Assembly: GCA_002394125.1 (NCBI GenBank)
Contig: DGSY01000136.1
Span: 1 to 6,979 of the forward strand
DNA length: 6,979 nt
Direction: 5' to 3'
Source: Ruminococcus sp. UBA4350
GTDB lineage: Bacteria; Bacillota; Clostridia; Oscillospirales; Ruminococcaceae
The notes under the pieces are model-generated. The model was not told where the DNA came from. It saw only the letters and a program-made list of their open reading frames with translations, and did no database searches. The position numbers and the translations under genes are program-made. Position 1 is the first letter of the stretch. Each line of letters opens with the position of its first letter. Below are positions 1-6,209 of this stretch, one piece after another.

Positions 1-1148
1 CCTTCAAAGTTGCGGTTGAAGGTACGCAGCGAGATGCCGCCGGAATTCGGGGACTGTCCCATGCCGATGCACGGGCCGCAGGCGGATTCGAGGATTCTCG
101 CGCCGGCGTCGATCATATCGCCGAGAGCGCCGTTTGCCGCGATCATGTTGAGCACCTGCTTGGAGCCGGGCGCGATCGCAAGGGAGACATCCGGATGGAT
201 CGTCTTGCCCTTGAGGATGTATGCGACCTTCATCATGTCGAGCAGCGAGGAATTCGTGCAGGATCCGATGCAGACCTGGTCGATCTTGAGCTTTCCGATC
301 TCGCCGGTCGTCTTGACATTGTCGGGGGAATGCGGACAGGCTGCGAGCGGTTCGAGCTTCGAGAGGTCGATCTCGATGACCTCGTCATAGACCGCATCGG
401 GATCCGCCGCGAGCGGTGTCCAGACCTCCTCGCGCTGCTGCGCTTTGAGGAATGCCTTTGTCATTTCGTCGGACGGGAAGATGGACGATGTTGCGCCCAG
501 CTCCGCACCCATATTGGTGATGGTGGCGCGCTCCGGAACGGTCAGCGTTTTGACGCCTTCACCGGTGTATTCGATGACCTTGCCGACGCCGCCCTTGACG
601 GACATTCTGCGCAGAACTTCAAGGATGACGTCCTTTGCAGCGACCCACGGGCTGAGCTTGCCGCTGAGCTTGACATTGACGACCTTCGGACAGGTGATGT
701 AGTATGCGCCGCCGCCCATTGCGACCGCGACATCCAGACCGCCCGCGCCGATCGCAAGCATACCGAGACCGCCGCCGGTCGGGGTATGGGAATCCGAGCC
801 GATCAGCGTCTTGCCCGGAATGCCGAAGCGCTCCAGATGCACCTGGTGGCAGATGCCGTTGCCGGGACGGGAGAAGTAGAGACCGTGCTTTTTGGCACAG
901 CTTCCGATGAAGCGGTGGTCGTCGGCATTCTCGAAGCCGTTCTGGAGCGTATTGTGGTCGATGTATGCGACAGAGCGCTCCGTGCGGACACGTGGAACGC
1001 CCATTGCCTCAAATTCGAGATACGCCATTGTACCGGTCGCATCCTGCGTCAGAGTCTGGTCGATGCGGATGCCGATCTCGGTGCCGCGAACCAGCTCGCC
1101 CTCCACGAGATGCGCGGAGAGGATTTTTTCAGTCATGGTAAGACCCAT
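1..1148 (-). CDS. Aconitate hydratase (Aquifex-type), N-terminal part, truncated by window edge
   Basis: This gene encodes aconitase, which interconverts citrate and isocitrate through cis-aconitate in the cytoplasm using a [4Fe-4S] cluster. I translated the minus strand from ATG at 1148 and obtained 382 uninterrupted codons before the window edge. The protein begins MGLTMTEKIL. It carries the active-site segment GSDSHTPTGGGLG (residues 118-129 region), GSCTNSS (C297), and ACGPCIGMG (C357, C360). C297, C357 and C360 are the three expected cluster ligands. The conserved motifs match the roughly 640-residue 'putative aconitase, Aquifex type' family better than LeuC, notably GTMAYLEFEAMG, the PGNGICHQVHLERFG segment and SLRTFNRNFEG. 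About 60 percent of the protein is therefore present. An AGGA site lies 7-8 bases before the 1148 ATG; an in-frame ATG at 1136 is less likely because family members start MGxTxTEKI. The gene is divergent from the surface-protein operon. 3-Isopropylmalate dehydratase is the main alternative, but I consider it unlikely. Confidence 0.93.
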   Translation of the reverse strand, partial: MGLTMTEKILSAHLVEGELVRGTEIGIRIDQTLTQDATGTMAYLEFEAMGVPRVRTERSVAYIDHNTLQNGFENADDHRFIGSCAKKHGLYFSRPGNGICHQVHLERFGIPGKTLIGSDSHTPTGGGLGMLAIGAGGLDVAVAMGGGAYYITCPKVVNVKLSGKLSPWVAAKDVILEVLRRMSVKGGVGKVIEYTGEGVKTLTVPERATITNMGAELGATSSIFPSDEMTKAFLKAQQREEVWTPLAADPDAVYDEVIEIDLSKLEPLAACPHSPDNVKTTGEIGKLKIDQVCIGSCTNSSLLDMMKVAYILKGKTIHPDVSLAIAPGSKQVLNMIAANGALGDMIDAGARILESACGPCIGMGQSPNSGGISLRTFNRNFE

Positions 1149-1185
1149 TGATGATTCCTGCCTTTCGATAAAATTATACTCTTAT

Positions 1186-1215
1186 ATTTTACACCAAAAA
1201 GGGGGTATCTGTCAA
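1186..1215 (-). promoter_or_regulatory. Candidate sigma-A promoter for the aconitase gene
   Basis: On the minus strand a perfect -35 hexamer TTGACA (1215-1210) is followed after 18 bases by TAAAAT (1191-1186). This would give a short leader of about 30 bases before the ATG at 1148. A second -10-like TATAAT lies at 1178-1173 but has no good -35 partner at 17 bases. The stretch between promoter and start is AT-rich, in contrast to the surrounding GC-rich DNA. The assignment is by consensus only. Confidence 0.65.
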
Positions 1216-1260
1216 GTGATTTTTCCGGAAAGCGACCAATTTGCCATTATTTTTTCTCCG

Positions 1261-1271
1261 TGATCGGTGAT
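1261..1271 (+). repeat. Direct repeat TGATCGGTGAT, copy 1
   Basis: This is an exact 11-base match to 1354-1364 on the same strand, 93 bases apart start to start. Its core CGGTGAT recurs at 1434-1440. The copy lies between the two divergent promoters, upstream of the aconitase -35. It could be a regulator half-site, since AraC-family proteins often bind direct repeats, but that is inference. Confidence 0.55.
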
Positions 1272-1353
1272 TTTGCAGGATCGAAGCGGCATTTCCGGCA
1301 TGGCATCATGCGGCCGCGGTAGTGCGGTTCCGACAGCGGATCCCGCCTGAAAT

Positions 1354-1364
1354 TGATCGGTGAT
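1354..1364 (+). repeat. Direct repeat TGATCGGTGAT, copy 2, just upstream of the operon promoter
   Basis: This second exact copy ends 22 bases before the -35 hexamer of the plus-strand promoter, a position typical of activator sites. It is followed by ATGA-N4-TCAT (1365-1376), a small imperfect operator-like dyad. The function is unknown and the association with the downstream regulator gene is inferred. Confidence 0.55.
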
Positions 1365-1386
1365 ATGATTTTTCATGAATCTTTCA

Positions 1387-1415
1387 TTGCTTTTTTCGGG
1401 AGGTTGTGCTATAAT
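1387..1415 (+). promoter_or_regulatory. Candidate sigma-A promoter of the eight-gene operon
   Basis: A -35 element TTGCTT (1387-1392) is separated by exactly 17 bases from a perfect -10 TATAAT (1410-1415). The -10 is preceded by TGC, so it also has the extended -10 signature TGnTATAAT. Transcription would begin near 1422, giving a leader of about 45 bases before the ATG at 1467. That leader includes the ACGG-N4-CCGT dyad at 1433-1444. No other promoter of similar quality is obvious in the short gaps further downstream. Confidence 0.75.
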
Positions 1416-1466
1416 ATATCTTGGGTCACAATACGGTGATCCGTTTGATACAGAAAGGATGCGATT

Positions 1467-2267
1467 ATGAACAGAATCAAACTGTTAATTGCCGGAAGCG
1501 CGGCGCTGATCTTATCCGCATCTGCGGCGATGCCGGCTTTTGCCGACGGCGAAAACGGAACGGTCGAGGATGTCTTTGCCGCGATGCGCCGCATCGGTTT
1601 TCCGGAAACCATGATCCAGGAAGCCCGCGTGCAGTATCAGAATACCGAGCATGACAAGGACGGCATGAAGATCAAGGATAAATACTATACCTATGACGTC
1701 TGGGCGGATATGGTCGAGCTGTATGAGGACGATATCTGGAACGATGTCGGCAAGCAGTTCGATGTAGCCGGCACGGAGATTAAGCAGGCTGCGCAGGAGA
1801 AAAAGCAGCGCGAGGAGAGCGGCAGCACCGAGAAATGGGAGCCGTCTGTTCTGCCGGAGAAGCCCTTTGTCAATATGACGCTCGAAGAAAAAAAGGCCTA
1901 TATCAACAGTCTGCCGAAAGAGGAGCGTGCGCGGTTCCTTGTGGAGCTGTCCGTGCATGAGCGCAACAGCATCATCAAGCAGATGGATCCGCAGAGTCAG
2001 GCGAATCTCGCGAGCGGCTTCATTGATCTCGGCAAGGATCTCGGCATGAATATTTCCGTGGACAAGCTCGGCGCGGACGGCATTGATTATTCTGTCCGCA
2101 ATGAGGAAGGAACGCTGATCGCGGCCTCGACCGTCGGCGTTTCCATTGACGATACCGGCTGGGATACGACCGTTCCGGTGCTGACGGGGGCGCTGATGAT
2201 CCTCGGCGCAGTCGGCGGGATCGCGTATTTCGGACTGCGGATGCGCCGCGGGGAGCAGGACGCATGA
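1467..2267 (+). CDS. Secreted surface protein with sortase-signal-like C-terminus (paralogue A)
   Basis: I do not recognise a named family. The 266-residue product has a signal peptide (residues 1 to about 26, cut after AFA). An N-terminal domain (about 33-100) contains EDVFAAM and a YDVWADM segment. A charged Lys/Glu-rich linker follows (about 104-134), then a helical segment starting MTLEEKKAYINSLP (137-172). A final domain (about 185-232) ends in GWDTTVPVLTG. After VPVLTG (236-241) comes a hydrophobic stretch of about 17 residues and the basic tail RMRRGEQDA. This order (motif, membrane segment, positive tail) is that of a cell-wall sorting signal, although LPXTG is replaced by a six-residue VPVLTG. 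The start is fixed by AAAGGA (1454-1459) seven bases upstream. The next gene is a diverged paralogue overlapping by ATGA, and a sortase gene follows. The protein is probably a cell-surface protein; its ligand or activity is unknown. Confidence 0.82.
   Translation: MNRIKLLIAGSAALILSASAAMPAFADGENGTVEDVFAAMRRIGFPETMIQEARVQYQNTEHDKDGMKIKDKYYTYDVWADMVELYEDDIWNDVGKQFDVAGTEIKQAAQEKKQREESGSTEKWEPSVLPEKPFVNMTLEEKKAYINSLPKEERARFLVELSVHERNSIIKQMDPQSQANLASGFIDLGKDLGMNISVDKLGADGIDYSVRNEEGTLIAASTVGVSIDDTGWDTTVPVLTGALMILGAVGGIAYFGLRMRRGEQDA
2154..2185 (+). repeat. 32-base segment duplicated in the two paralogues, copy A
   Basis: This stretch encodes the TGWDTTVPVLT segment immediately before the anchor helix. 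It matches 2927-2958 in the next gene at 31 of 32 bases, differing only at one third codon position (GAT versus GAC). The genes are much less alike elsewhere, so the sorting-signal-like motif is the best conserved DNA in the pair. Confidence 0.75.
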
Positions 2268-3043
2268 GATTCACAGTAAGACTTGCGGCGGCGGGACTTG
2301 CCGTATGCGGCAGCGTGCTGTGCCTGACCGGAACGGTGTTTGCAGCGAATGAGGAGGATGTGTTCCGTGCGATGGCAGAGGCCGGAATGCCGGCGTCTTT
2401 CATTCAGGATACGCGGAATCAGTTTCACACGCAGCCGCATGACGAAAACGGCATGGAGATGAACGGCGAATACCGCAGCTATGACGAATGGGTCACGCTG
2501 ATCCGCGAGAACGGTGCGCAGTATGTCTGGGGCGTGATCGCGGAGGAAATGCTCGTGCCTGCGGAGGATATCATCGCTTATTACGAGCGGAAGCAGGCAG
2601 GGGAGTCTCCTGCGGAGGAGCCGGAGCCTCATCCGGCACCGCATTTTGCGGAGATGACACTCGATGAAAAGCGCGAATATGTCGCGTCGCTGCCGGAATC
2701 GGAGCGCGCTGCATTTCTTGCGGAGCTGACCGCAGAGGAGCGGACATCGCTGCTCAAGCAGCTCAGTACGGACAAAAAGCAGGAGGTGCTGGAGGGGCTC
2801 GCGGAGCTCGGCAGGGAAATGGGCATGAATATTACGGTGGACGATGCGGAGAATTACCGCTTCAGCGTGCGCGACGGTGAGGGCAGGCTGATCGACACGG
2901 CGGGCTTCGGCCTGACTGTCGATGCGACCGGCTGGGACACGACCGTTCCGGTGCTGACCGGCGCGGCAATGGTGCTGACAGCGCTCGGCGGTCTGCTGCT
3001 GATCGGATACCGATGCAAAAAGGAGGAACTGACAAATGGCTGA
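2264..3043 (+). CDS. Secreted surface protein with sortase-signal-like C-terminus (paralogue B)
   Basis: This 259-residue protein is a diverged tandem duplicate of the preceding gene product. It shows the same plan: signal peptide (1 to about 28, TVFA/A), EDVFRAM domain (about 31-100), and a Pro/Glu-rich linker (about 112-128). These are followed by the helical MTLDEKREYVASLP segment (131-166), a MGMNITVD domain (187-222), and VPVLTG at 228-233. The tail is a hydrophobic segment and a basic end, YRCKKEELTNG. Shared blocks include EDVF-AM, the HD-NGM segment, MTL-EK--Y--SLP--ER, LG--MGMNI-VD and TGWDTTVPVLTGA. The linker and much of the N-terminal domain have diverged. Its ATG overlaps the previous stop (ATGA), with GGGGAG at 2250-2255 as ribosome site. 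Its last 8 bases overlap the sortase gene. Two Cys (15, 20) lie inside the signal peptide, but the context is not a convincing lipobox. It is probably a sortase substrate; its function is unknown. Confidence 0.82.
   Translation: MRFTVRLAAAGLAVCGSVLCLTGTVFAANEEDVFRAMAEAGMPASFIQDTRNQFHTQPHDENGMEMNGEYRSYDEWVTLIRENGAQYVWGVIAEEMLVPAEDIIAYYERKQAGESPAEEPEPHPAPHFAEMTLDEKREYVASLPESERAAFLAELTAEERTSLLKQLSTDKKQEVLEGLAELGREMGMNITVDDAENYRFSVRDGEGRLIDTAGFGLTVDATGWDTTVPVLTGAAMVLTALGGLLLIGYRCKKEELTNG
2927..2958 (+). repeat. 32-base segment duplicated in the two paralogues, copy B
   Basis: This is the partner of 2154-2185, with 31 of 32 bases identical, and it encodes the same TGWDTTVPVLT residues. It marks the boundary between the extracellular part and the anchor helix of paralogue B. 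Confidence 0.75.
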
Positions 3044-3746
3044 ACAAACCACGAAGCGCCGCGGCAATGTGCTGCCGTATCTGTTGACGCCGCTTCTTTT
3101 GCTGCTGCTGACGGCGGGCGTTCTGATGCTCTGCTATTATCTCGCGCCGACGCATCAGCTTCAGAAATACCTGAATATCGTATTCATGGACGATCTGAAA
3201 ACGACCACGCAGACCGCCGGACTGAATATCATCGAGCATGACGATATCCCGACGGACAGCAAGCCGCAGAATGATACCTACGAAGAAGGCGAGATTATCT
3301 ATCCGACCTTTGGTGAGCAGTATGCGCAGCTGGAGATCAGCTCGATCGACCTCTCTGTCGGCGTGTATTACGGCGTGAATGCCGAACTGCTGGAGCGCGG
3401 CGCTTGTCATTCCACGCAGTCCGCGATCATCGGCGAGACCGGCAATACCGTGATTGATGCACACGTCAATACCTTCTTCTCTGATCTGAACCGCGTGAAG
3501 AAGGGCGATACCGTCCAGCTGTTCACAAAATACGGCGCATTTGAATACAAGGTCACGGATCTGTTTGAATTCAGCAAGGACGAAAAGCAGTATCTCGCCG
3601 TCGAAAAGGACAAGGAGGTTCTGACACTTTATACCTGCAAGCCGCAGGTGATCGGCAGCTCCGATCTGCGGATCGGTGTCCGCTGTGAGCCGGTGAAAAA
3701 GCAGTTCTATGAGCAGGCCGGCAGTGAGGACGGAGGTGCGGAATGA
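3036..3746 (+). CDS. Sortase, class D-like transpeptidase
   Basis: Sortases are membrane-anchored cysteine transpeptidases that cut C-terminal sorting signals and join surface proteins to the cell wall or to each other. The 236-residue product has a short cytoplasmic basic N-terminus and one membrane helix (about 12-36). An extracellular stalk (about 37-96) precedes the beta-barrel catalytic domain (about 97-220). Expected catalytic residues are His143 in IDAHVNTFFSDL, Cys201 in LTLYTCKP, and Arg212 in SSDLRIGVRC (R216 is the second candidate). The TFF-L--VKKGD segment after the His and the TL-TC-P box resemble class D enzymes. The usual AGH is DAH here. No lid or C-terminal membrane segment is seen. 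AGGAGG at 3021-3026 sets the start, which lies within the end of the preceding gene. The two upstream proteins, both ending in VPVLTG plus helix plus basic tail, are its likely substrates. The family call is firm; the exact class is less certain. Confidence 0.92.
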   Translation: MAEQTTKRRGNVLPYLLTPLLLLLLTAGVLMLCYYLAPTHQLQKYLNIVFMDDLKTTTQTAGLNIIEHDDIPTDSKPQNDTYEEGEIIYPTFGEQYAQLEISSIDLSVGVYYGVNAELLERGACHSTQSAIIGETGNTVIDAHVNTFFSDLNRVKKGDTVQLFTKYGAFEYKVTDLFEFSKDEKQYLAVEKDKEVLTLYTCKPQVIGSSDLRIGVRCEPVKKQFYEQAGSEDGGAE

Positions 3747-4642
3747 AAAAGGCTTCCAGCTATATTTTCAGTGTGATCTTCACGCTTCTGCTGATCTTTC
3801 TGATTGTCGGCGCCATGACCGCGGGCGTATTCCGCTATTACGCGCTGAAAACCGATACGCCGCTTGCGATCGTGCGGTCACAGACACTTGCGGAGCGCGT
3901 GCATATCTCGCTGGAAACAACGATGCGCCAGCAGGAGAGTACGACCGGCATTCCGGCGTCTCTCTATGCCGATGCGATCAAGGCGGAAAAGCTCGAACCG
4001 ATCATCAGCGATACGATCTCATCCGGCTTTGCCTATCTGCGCGGCGATGCTGCGTCCTACAGCGTCAATGCAGATTTCTCGGAGCTGGAGCAGTCGATCC
4101 GCGATTTCTTCTCGGAATATGCCGAGACAAATCATGTCAATAAAGATGACAATTACAATGAAGCCGTCCGCTCGACGATCAATTCCGTAGAGCAGACGAT
4201 TCTTTCCGCCTGCGATGTTTACCGCTTCGGCAGTCTGAACGATGCGGGCGTTACCAAGCAGCTCCGGAACTATCTGCCGTGGGCGGGCGTGGCTGCGATC
4301 GCGCTGATCGCGGCGGTACTGCTGTTTGTGCTTCTTGTTTTCTTCGCGAATATGCATGAAGCGGAAATGGGACTTTACTGGACGGGAACCGCGCTGCTGA
4401 TTGCCTCATTGCTTGTGCTGATTCCGACATTCTGGGTTCAGCATACGCGCTGGTTCGACCGCTTCTCTGTCAAGACTGACCAGACCTTTGCCGCTGTGAC
4501 CGGTTATCTCTATGCGAATACGCATATGCTGATCGTCACGGCGCTCTGCGGCATCGGCATTGCCGTGCTGTGCTATGTGATCTTTGTGCCAGTGCACCAG
4601 AACCGCAAGCATCACGAAACGGCGCGGCGCGCCAAGCACTGA
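3743..4642 (+). CDS. Four-helix membrane protein with large extracytoplasmic domain, unknown function
   Basis: I do not recognise this 299-residue protein. Helix 1 (about 7-29) is followed by a hydrophilic region of about 150 residues (30-178), which charge placement puts outside the cell. It is predicted mainly helical, with an acidic DFSELEQSIRDFFSEYAE segment near 111-128. Helices 2 (about 179-201), 3 (about 211-231) and 4 (about 261-283) follow, and the tail is rich in His, Arg and Lys (about 285-299) and should be cytoplasmic. A single ectodomain Cys (157) and one in helix 4 leave no obvious disulfide. The start overlaps the sortase stop as ATGA, with GGAGG at 3732-3736 six bases upstream, so the two are translationally coupled. 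It may assist the sortase or the two surface proteins, for example as scaffold, chaperone or sensor, but nothing in the sequence proves a role. Confidence 0.75.
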   Translation: MKKASSYIFSVIFTLLLIFLIVGAMTAGVFRYYALKTDTPLAIVRSQTLAERVHISLETTMRQQESTTGIPASLYADAIKAEKLEPIISDTISSGFAYLRGDAASYSVNADFSELEQSIRDFFSEYAETNHVNKDDNYNEAVRSTINSVEQTILSACDVYRFGSLNDAGVTKQLRNYLPWAGVAAIALIAAVLLFVLLVFFANMHEAEMGLYWTGTALLIASLLVLIPTFWVQHTRWFDRFSVKTDQTFAAVTGYLYANTHMLIVTALCGIGIAVLCYVIFVPVHQNRKHHETARRAKH

Positions 4643-4649
4643 CCACCGG

Positions 4650-4656
4650 AAGGAGG
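4650..4656 (+). promoter_or_regulatory. Ribosome binding site that fixes the AraC-family start
   Basis: AAGGAGG lies six bases before the ATG at 4663, in the 20-base gap after the four-helix gene. It decides for the 4663 start over an in-frame ATG at 4570, which would add 31 residues encoded inside the preceding gene. Confidence 0.85.
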
Positions 4657-4662
4657 CTGCAT

Positions 4663-5454
4663 ATGCAGATCCTTGAGATCGGCTGGCGCTCTCTGCTGCG
4701 GCAGGAGGAGCGGATCCAGCTCGGAAACGGCGCAGAGGGCTGCCTGCTGATGATGACGGACGCGCCGATGCGCCTGCTGCTCGGTGAGACAGAGCTGCGG
4801 GCGGAATCCGGCGATGCGATCATCGTATCGGCGGGGCAGTCTGTGACGACCATTCCCGCAGAGGGCGATCTGCTCTATGACTGGGTGATCTTCGATCCGG
4901 CGGCGGACGGCAGCTTTTATCAGGCGCTCAAAATTCCGGAGAACACGCTGCTGCGCTTCGGCGATACCGAATTCTTCTCGGCATTGCTCCGCCAGACCTG
5001 TGCGGAATTCTATGCATCCGGCACAAAGCGCAGCGAGATGCTGGACTGTCTGCTCAAGGCACTTCTGATCCGCATGGCGGAAACCGGCGGGCCGATCAGT
5101 CCGCAGCAGGGCGCTGCCAATAATGATCCGCATTATCCGGAGCTGGTCGCACTGCGCGAGAAGATCTATGCCAATCCGCAGGAGAAATGGACAGTTGAGA
5201 TGCTCTGCTCCGAGGTCAATATGAGCCGCAGCTATTTCCAGCTCATCTACCGCGAGACCTTCGGGCTGACCTGCATCGCGGATGTCATCAACTGCAAAAT
5301 GAACCGCGCGCGCGATCTGCTGACCTCGACGAGCTATACGATCTCGCATATTGCGCAGCTCTGCGGCTATGAAAACGAGGAGCATTTCATGCGCCAGTTC
5401 AAGAAAAACAACGGTGTGACGCCGACGGTTTTCCGGCGCGGGCACCGCACCTGA
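4663..5454 (+). CDS. AraC-family transcriptional regulator
   Basis: This 263-residue cytoplasmic DNA-binding protein has the usual AraC length and order. An N-terminal cupin-like sensing region (about 15-80, including GDAIIVSAGQS) is followed by a helical linker. The C-terminal double helix-turn-helix domain comes next. The first helix-turn-helix covers about 176-198 (WTVEMLCSEVNMSRSYFQLI), and the second covers about 226-248 (TISHIAQLCGYENEEHFMRQ). The domain closes with GVTPTVFRRG, equivalent to the family's TP-x-x-(Y/F)RR ending. No effector can be named. The gene lies 20 bases after the four-helix protein gene and 15 bases before the next gene, so it is probably co-transcribed. It may autoregulate the operon, and the direct repeats at 1261 and 1354 are candidate binding sites, but that link is inference. 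Confidence 0.92.
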   Translation: MQILEIGWRSLLRQEERIQLGNGAEGCLLMMTDAPMRLLLGETELRAESGDAIIVSAGQSVTTIPAEGDLLYDWVIFDPAADGSFYQALKIPENTLLRFGDTEFFSALLRQTCAEFYASGTKRSEMLDCLLKALLIRMAETGGPISPQQGAANNDPHYPELVALREKIYANPQEKWTVEMLCSEVNMSRSYFQLIYRETFGLTCIADVINCKMNRARDLLTSTSYTISHIAQLCGYENEEHFMRQFKKNNGVTPTVFRRGHRT

Positions 5455-5469
5455 CAGAAGGAGCATCCC

Positions 5470-5832
5470 ATGAAAAAATCAGAAAAAGCAGTGGAAAATC
5501 ACAGGAGCTTTTATCCCTGCTCATCGGCGGTCATGTGCGCATTTGCGGATGATGCCGGCATGACGGAGCAGGAAGCATCTGCGGCGGCGCGTCCGATGGC
5601 GGGCGGCAGAATGGGCAAATGCGGCGCGGTGCTGGCAGCGGAGACCGTGCTCGCACGGAAATACGGCACACATGATGCGCGGATTGAGGAGCTGAACCGC
5701 CGCTTCATCGAAAAGCATCGTTCGGTCATATGCCGCGAGCTGAAAAGCGGAGCGGTCAAAAGCCCGTGCCGGAGCTGCGTGACCGATGCGGCGGAGATCC
5801 TCGAATCACTGCTGGACGGTGCGGATGTATGA
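5470..5832 (+). CDS. C_GCAxxG_C_C-type Cys-rich (putative redox-active) protein
   Basis: The 120-residue cytoplasmic protein fits the C_GCAxxG_C_C family, a putative redox or metal-binding group with no established reaction. Its order of features is Cys17 followed by a short helix (PCSSAVMCAFADDAGM), a Gly-rich GGRMGKCGAVLA segment with Cys51, Cys88 in ICREL, and Cys100/Cys103 in PCRSC. A final helix carries VTDAAEILES. Cys23 is an extra Cys. Where family members usually have a Gly after CGAxx, this protein has CGAVLA. The length is near normal for the short members. AAGGAG (5458-5463) lies six bases before the ATG. Its stop overlaps the start of the DUF1284 gene (ATGA), which implies coupled translation of two Cys-rich proteins. 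Fe-S or thiol redox chemistry is a guess from the cysteines. Confidence 0.75.
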   Translation: MKKSEKAVENHRSFYPCSSAVMCAFADDAGMTEQEASAAARPMAGGRMGKCGAVLAAETVLARKYGTHDARIEELNRRFIEKHRSVICRELKSGAVKSPCRSCVTDAAEILESLLDGADV

Positions 5833-6209
5833 AGCTGCGTCCGCATCATCTTCTGTGTATTCAGAAATTCACAGGAAAAGGCTATGACGCCGCATTTACC
5901 GCGCATATGACTGCGGTCTGTGCGGCGCTCCATGACAGGCCGGATACGTCTGTCACACTGACTGCGGGCTGTGACGATGTCTGCGCGGCCTGCCCGCATA
6001 AAGCCGGAGCGGAATGCGATACTGCGGAAAAGGTTCAGGCACTTGACCGCGCCGTATCGGAGCATTGCGCGCTGCAAGCCGGCATGACAGCAGACTGGAC
6101 ATCATTGAAAAATATTGCATCTGCGAAGATTTTCCATACAGACGCATTTGCTGCGGTCTGCGGCGGATGCCAGTGGTACGGGCTTTGCAGAGAAACGGAG
6201 GAATCTTAA
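5829..6209 (+). CDS. DUF1284 Cys-rich protein (possible iron-sulfur protein)
   Basis: The 126-residue product starts MKLRPHHLLC, the hallmark N-terminus of DUF1284 proteins. It has several Cys groups: Cys48, Cys52 and Cys55 in CDDVCAACPH, Cys63, Cys80, and Cys111, Cys114 and Cys120 in CGGCQWYGLC. Ten or more Cys in a small soluble protein suggest an iron-sulfur cluster or other metal site, but no function is established for the family. I chose ATG at 5829, which overlaps the upstream TGA as ATGA, because the LRPHHLLC motif normally sits at the extreme N-terminus. An in-frame ATG at 5730 would add 33 residues that are only a shadow of the previous gene. The Shine-Dalgarno site is weak, which fits coupling. 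The stop shares a base with the bioY start (TAATG). Confidence 0.82.
   Translation: MKLRPHHLLCIQKFTGKGYDAAFTAHMTAVCAALHDRPDTSVTLTAGCDDVCAACPHKAGAECDTAEKVQALDRAVSEHCALQAGMTADWTSLKNIASAKIFHTDAFAAVCGGCQWYGLCRETEES

Larger units (their letters stand above)
1149..1466. other. Divergent intergenic regulatory region, no gene
   Basis: These 318 bases separate the aconitase gene (minus) from the surface-protein operon (plus). I see no credible coding sequence, tRNA or riboswitch. The region holds one promoter in each direction, two exact copies of TGATCGGTGAT (1261-1271 and 1354-1364), and a third copy of its core CGGTGAT at 1434-1440. That third copy overlaps a small inverted repeat, ACGG-N4-CCGT (1433-1444), in the leader of the plus-strand operon. 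A short hairpin, GCATG-gcat-CATGC (1298-1311), abuts an 8-base palindrome, GCGGCCGC (1310-1317). No role is known for these elements. Confidence 0.7.

Noticed and set aside
1..1148. LeuC (3-isopropylmalate dehydratase large subunit)
   Set aside because: The N-terminus and the FEAMG, PGNGICHQ and SLRTFNRNFEG contexts fit the monomeric Aquifex-type aconitase. No leuD is seen, although the 3' end is outside the window.
195..1151. Plus-strand open frame of 318 codons
   Set aside because: It is antisense to the aconitase gene, which has complete family motifs on the minus strand. The plus frame has no recognisable domain and no ribosome site.
1168..1185. Possible CcpC-like box (ATAA/TTAT dyad) before aconitase, as known for Bacillus citB
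   Set aside because: The spacing is ATAA-N10-TTAT rather than N9, the region is simply AT-rich around the -10, and no second half-site is evident.
1298..1317. Hairpin and GCGGCCGC palindrome as a terminator or riboswitch element
   Set aside because: The stem is only 5 bp with no T-run and no conserved riboswitch features, so it was noted only within the intergenic description.
2087..3067. Minus-strand open frame of 326 codons
   Set aside because: It lies antisense to both surface paralogues and is a product of GC-rich codon bias. The translation is Arg/His/Cys-rich without domains.
4570..4662. Upstream start for the AraC-family gene
   Set aside because: It would overlap the four-helix protein gene by 73 bases and lacks a ribosome site, whereas the 4663 ATG has an ideal AAGGAGG.
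4612..5466. Minus-strand open frame of 284 codons
   Set aside because: It is a mirror of the AraC-family gene, whose double helix-turn-helix and AAGGAGG site establish the plus strand.
5730..5828. Upstream start for the DUF1284 gene
   Set aside because: The extra residues are a shadow of the previous gene, and the family begins with the LRPHHLLC motif found right after the 5829 ATG.
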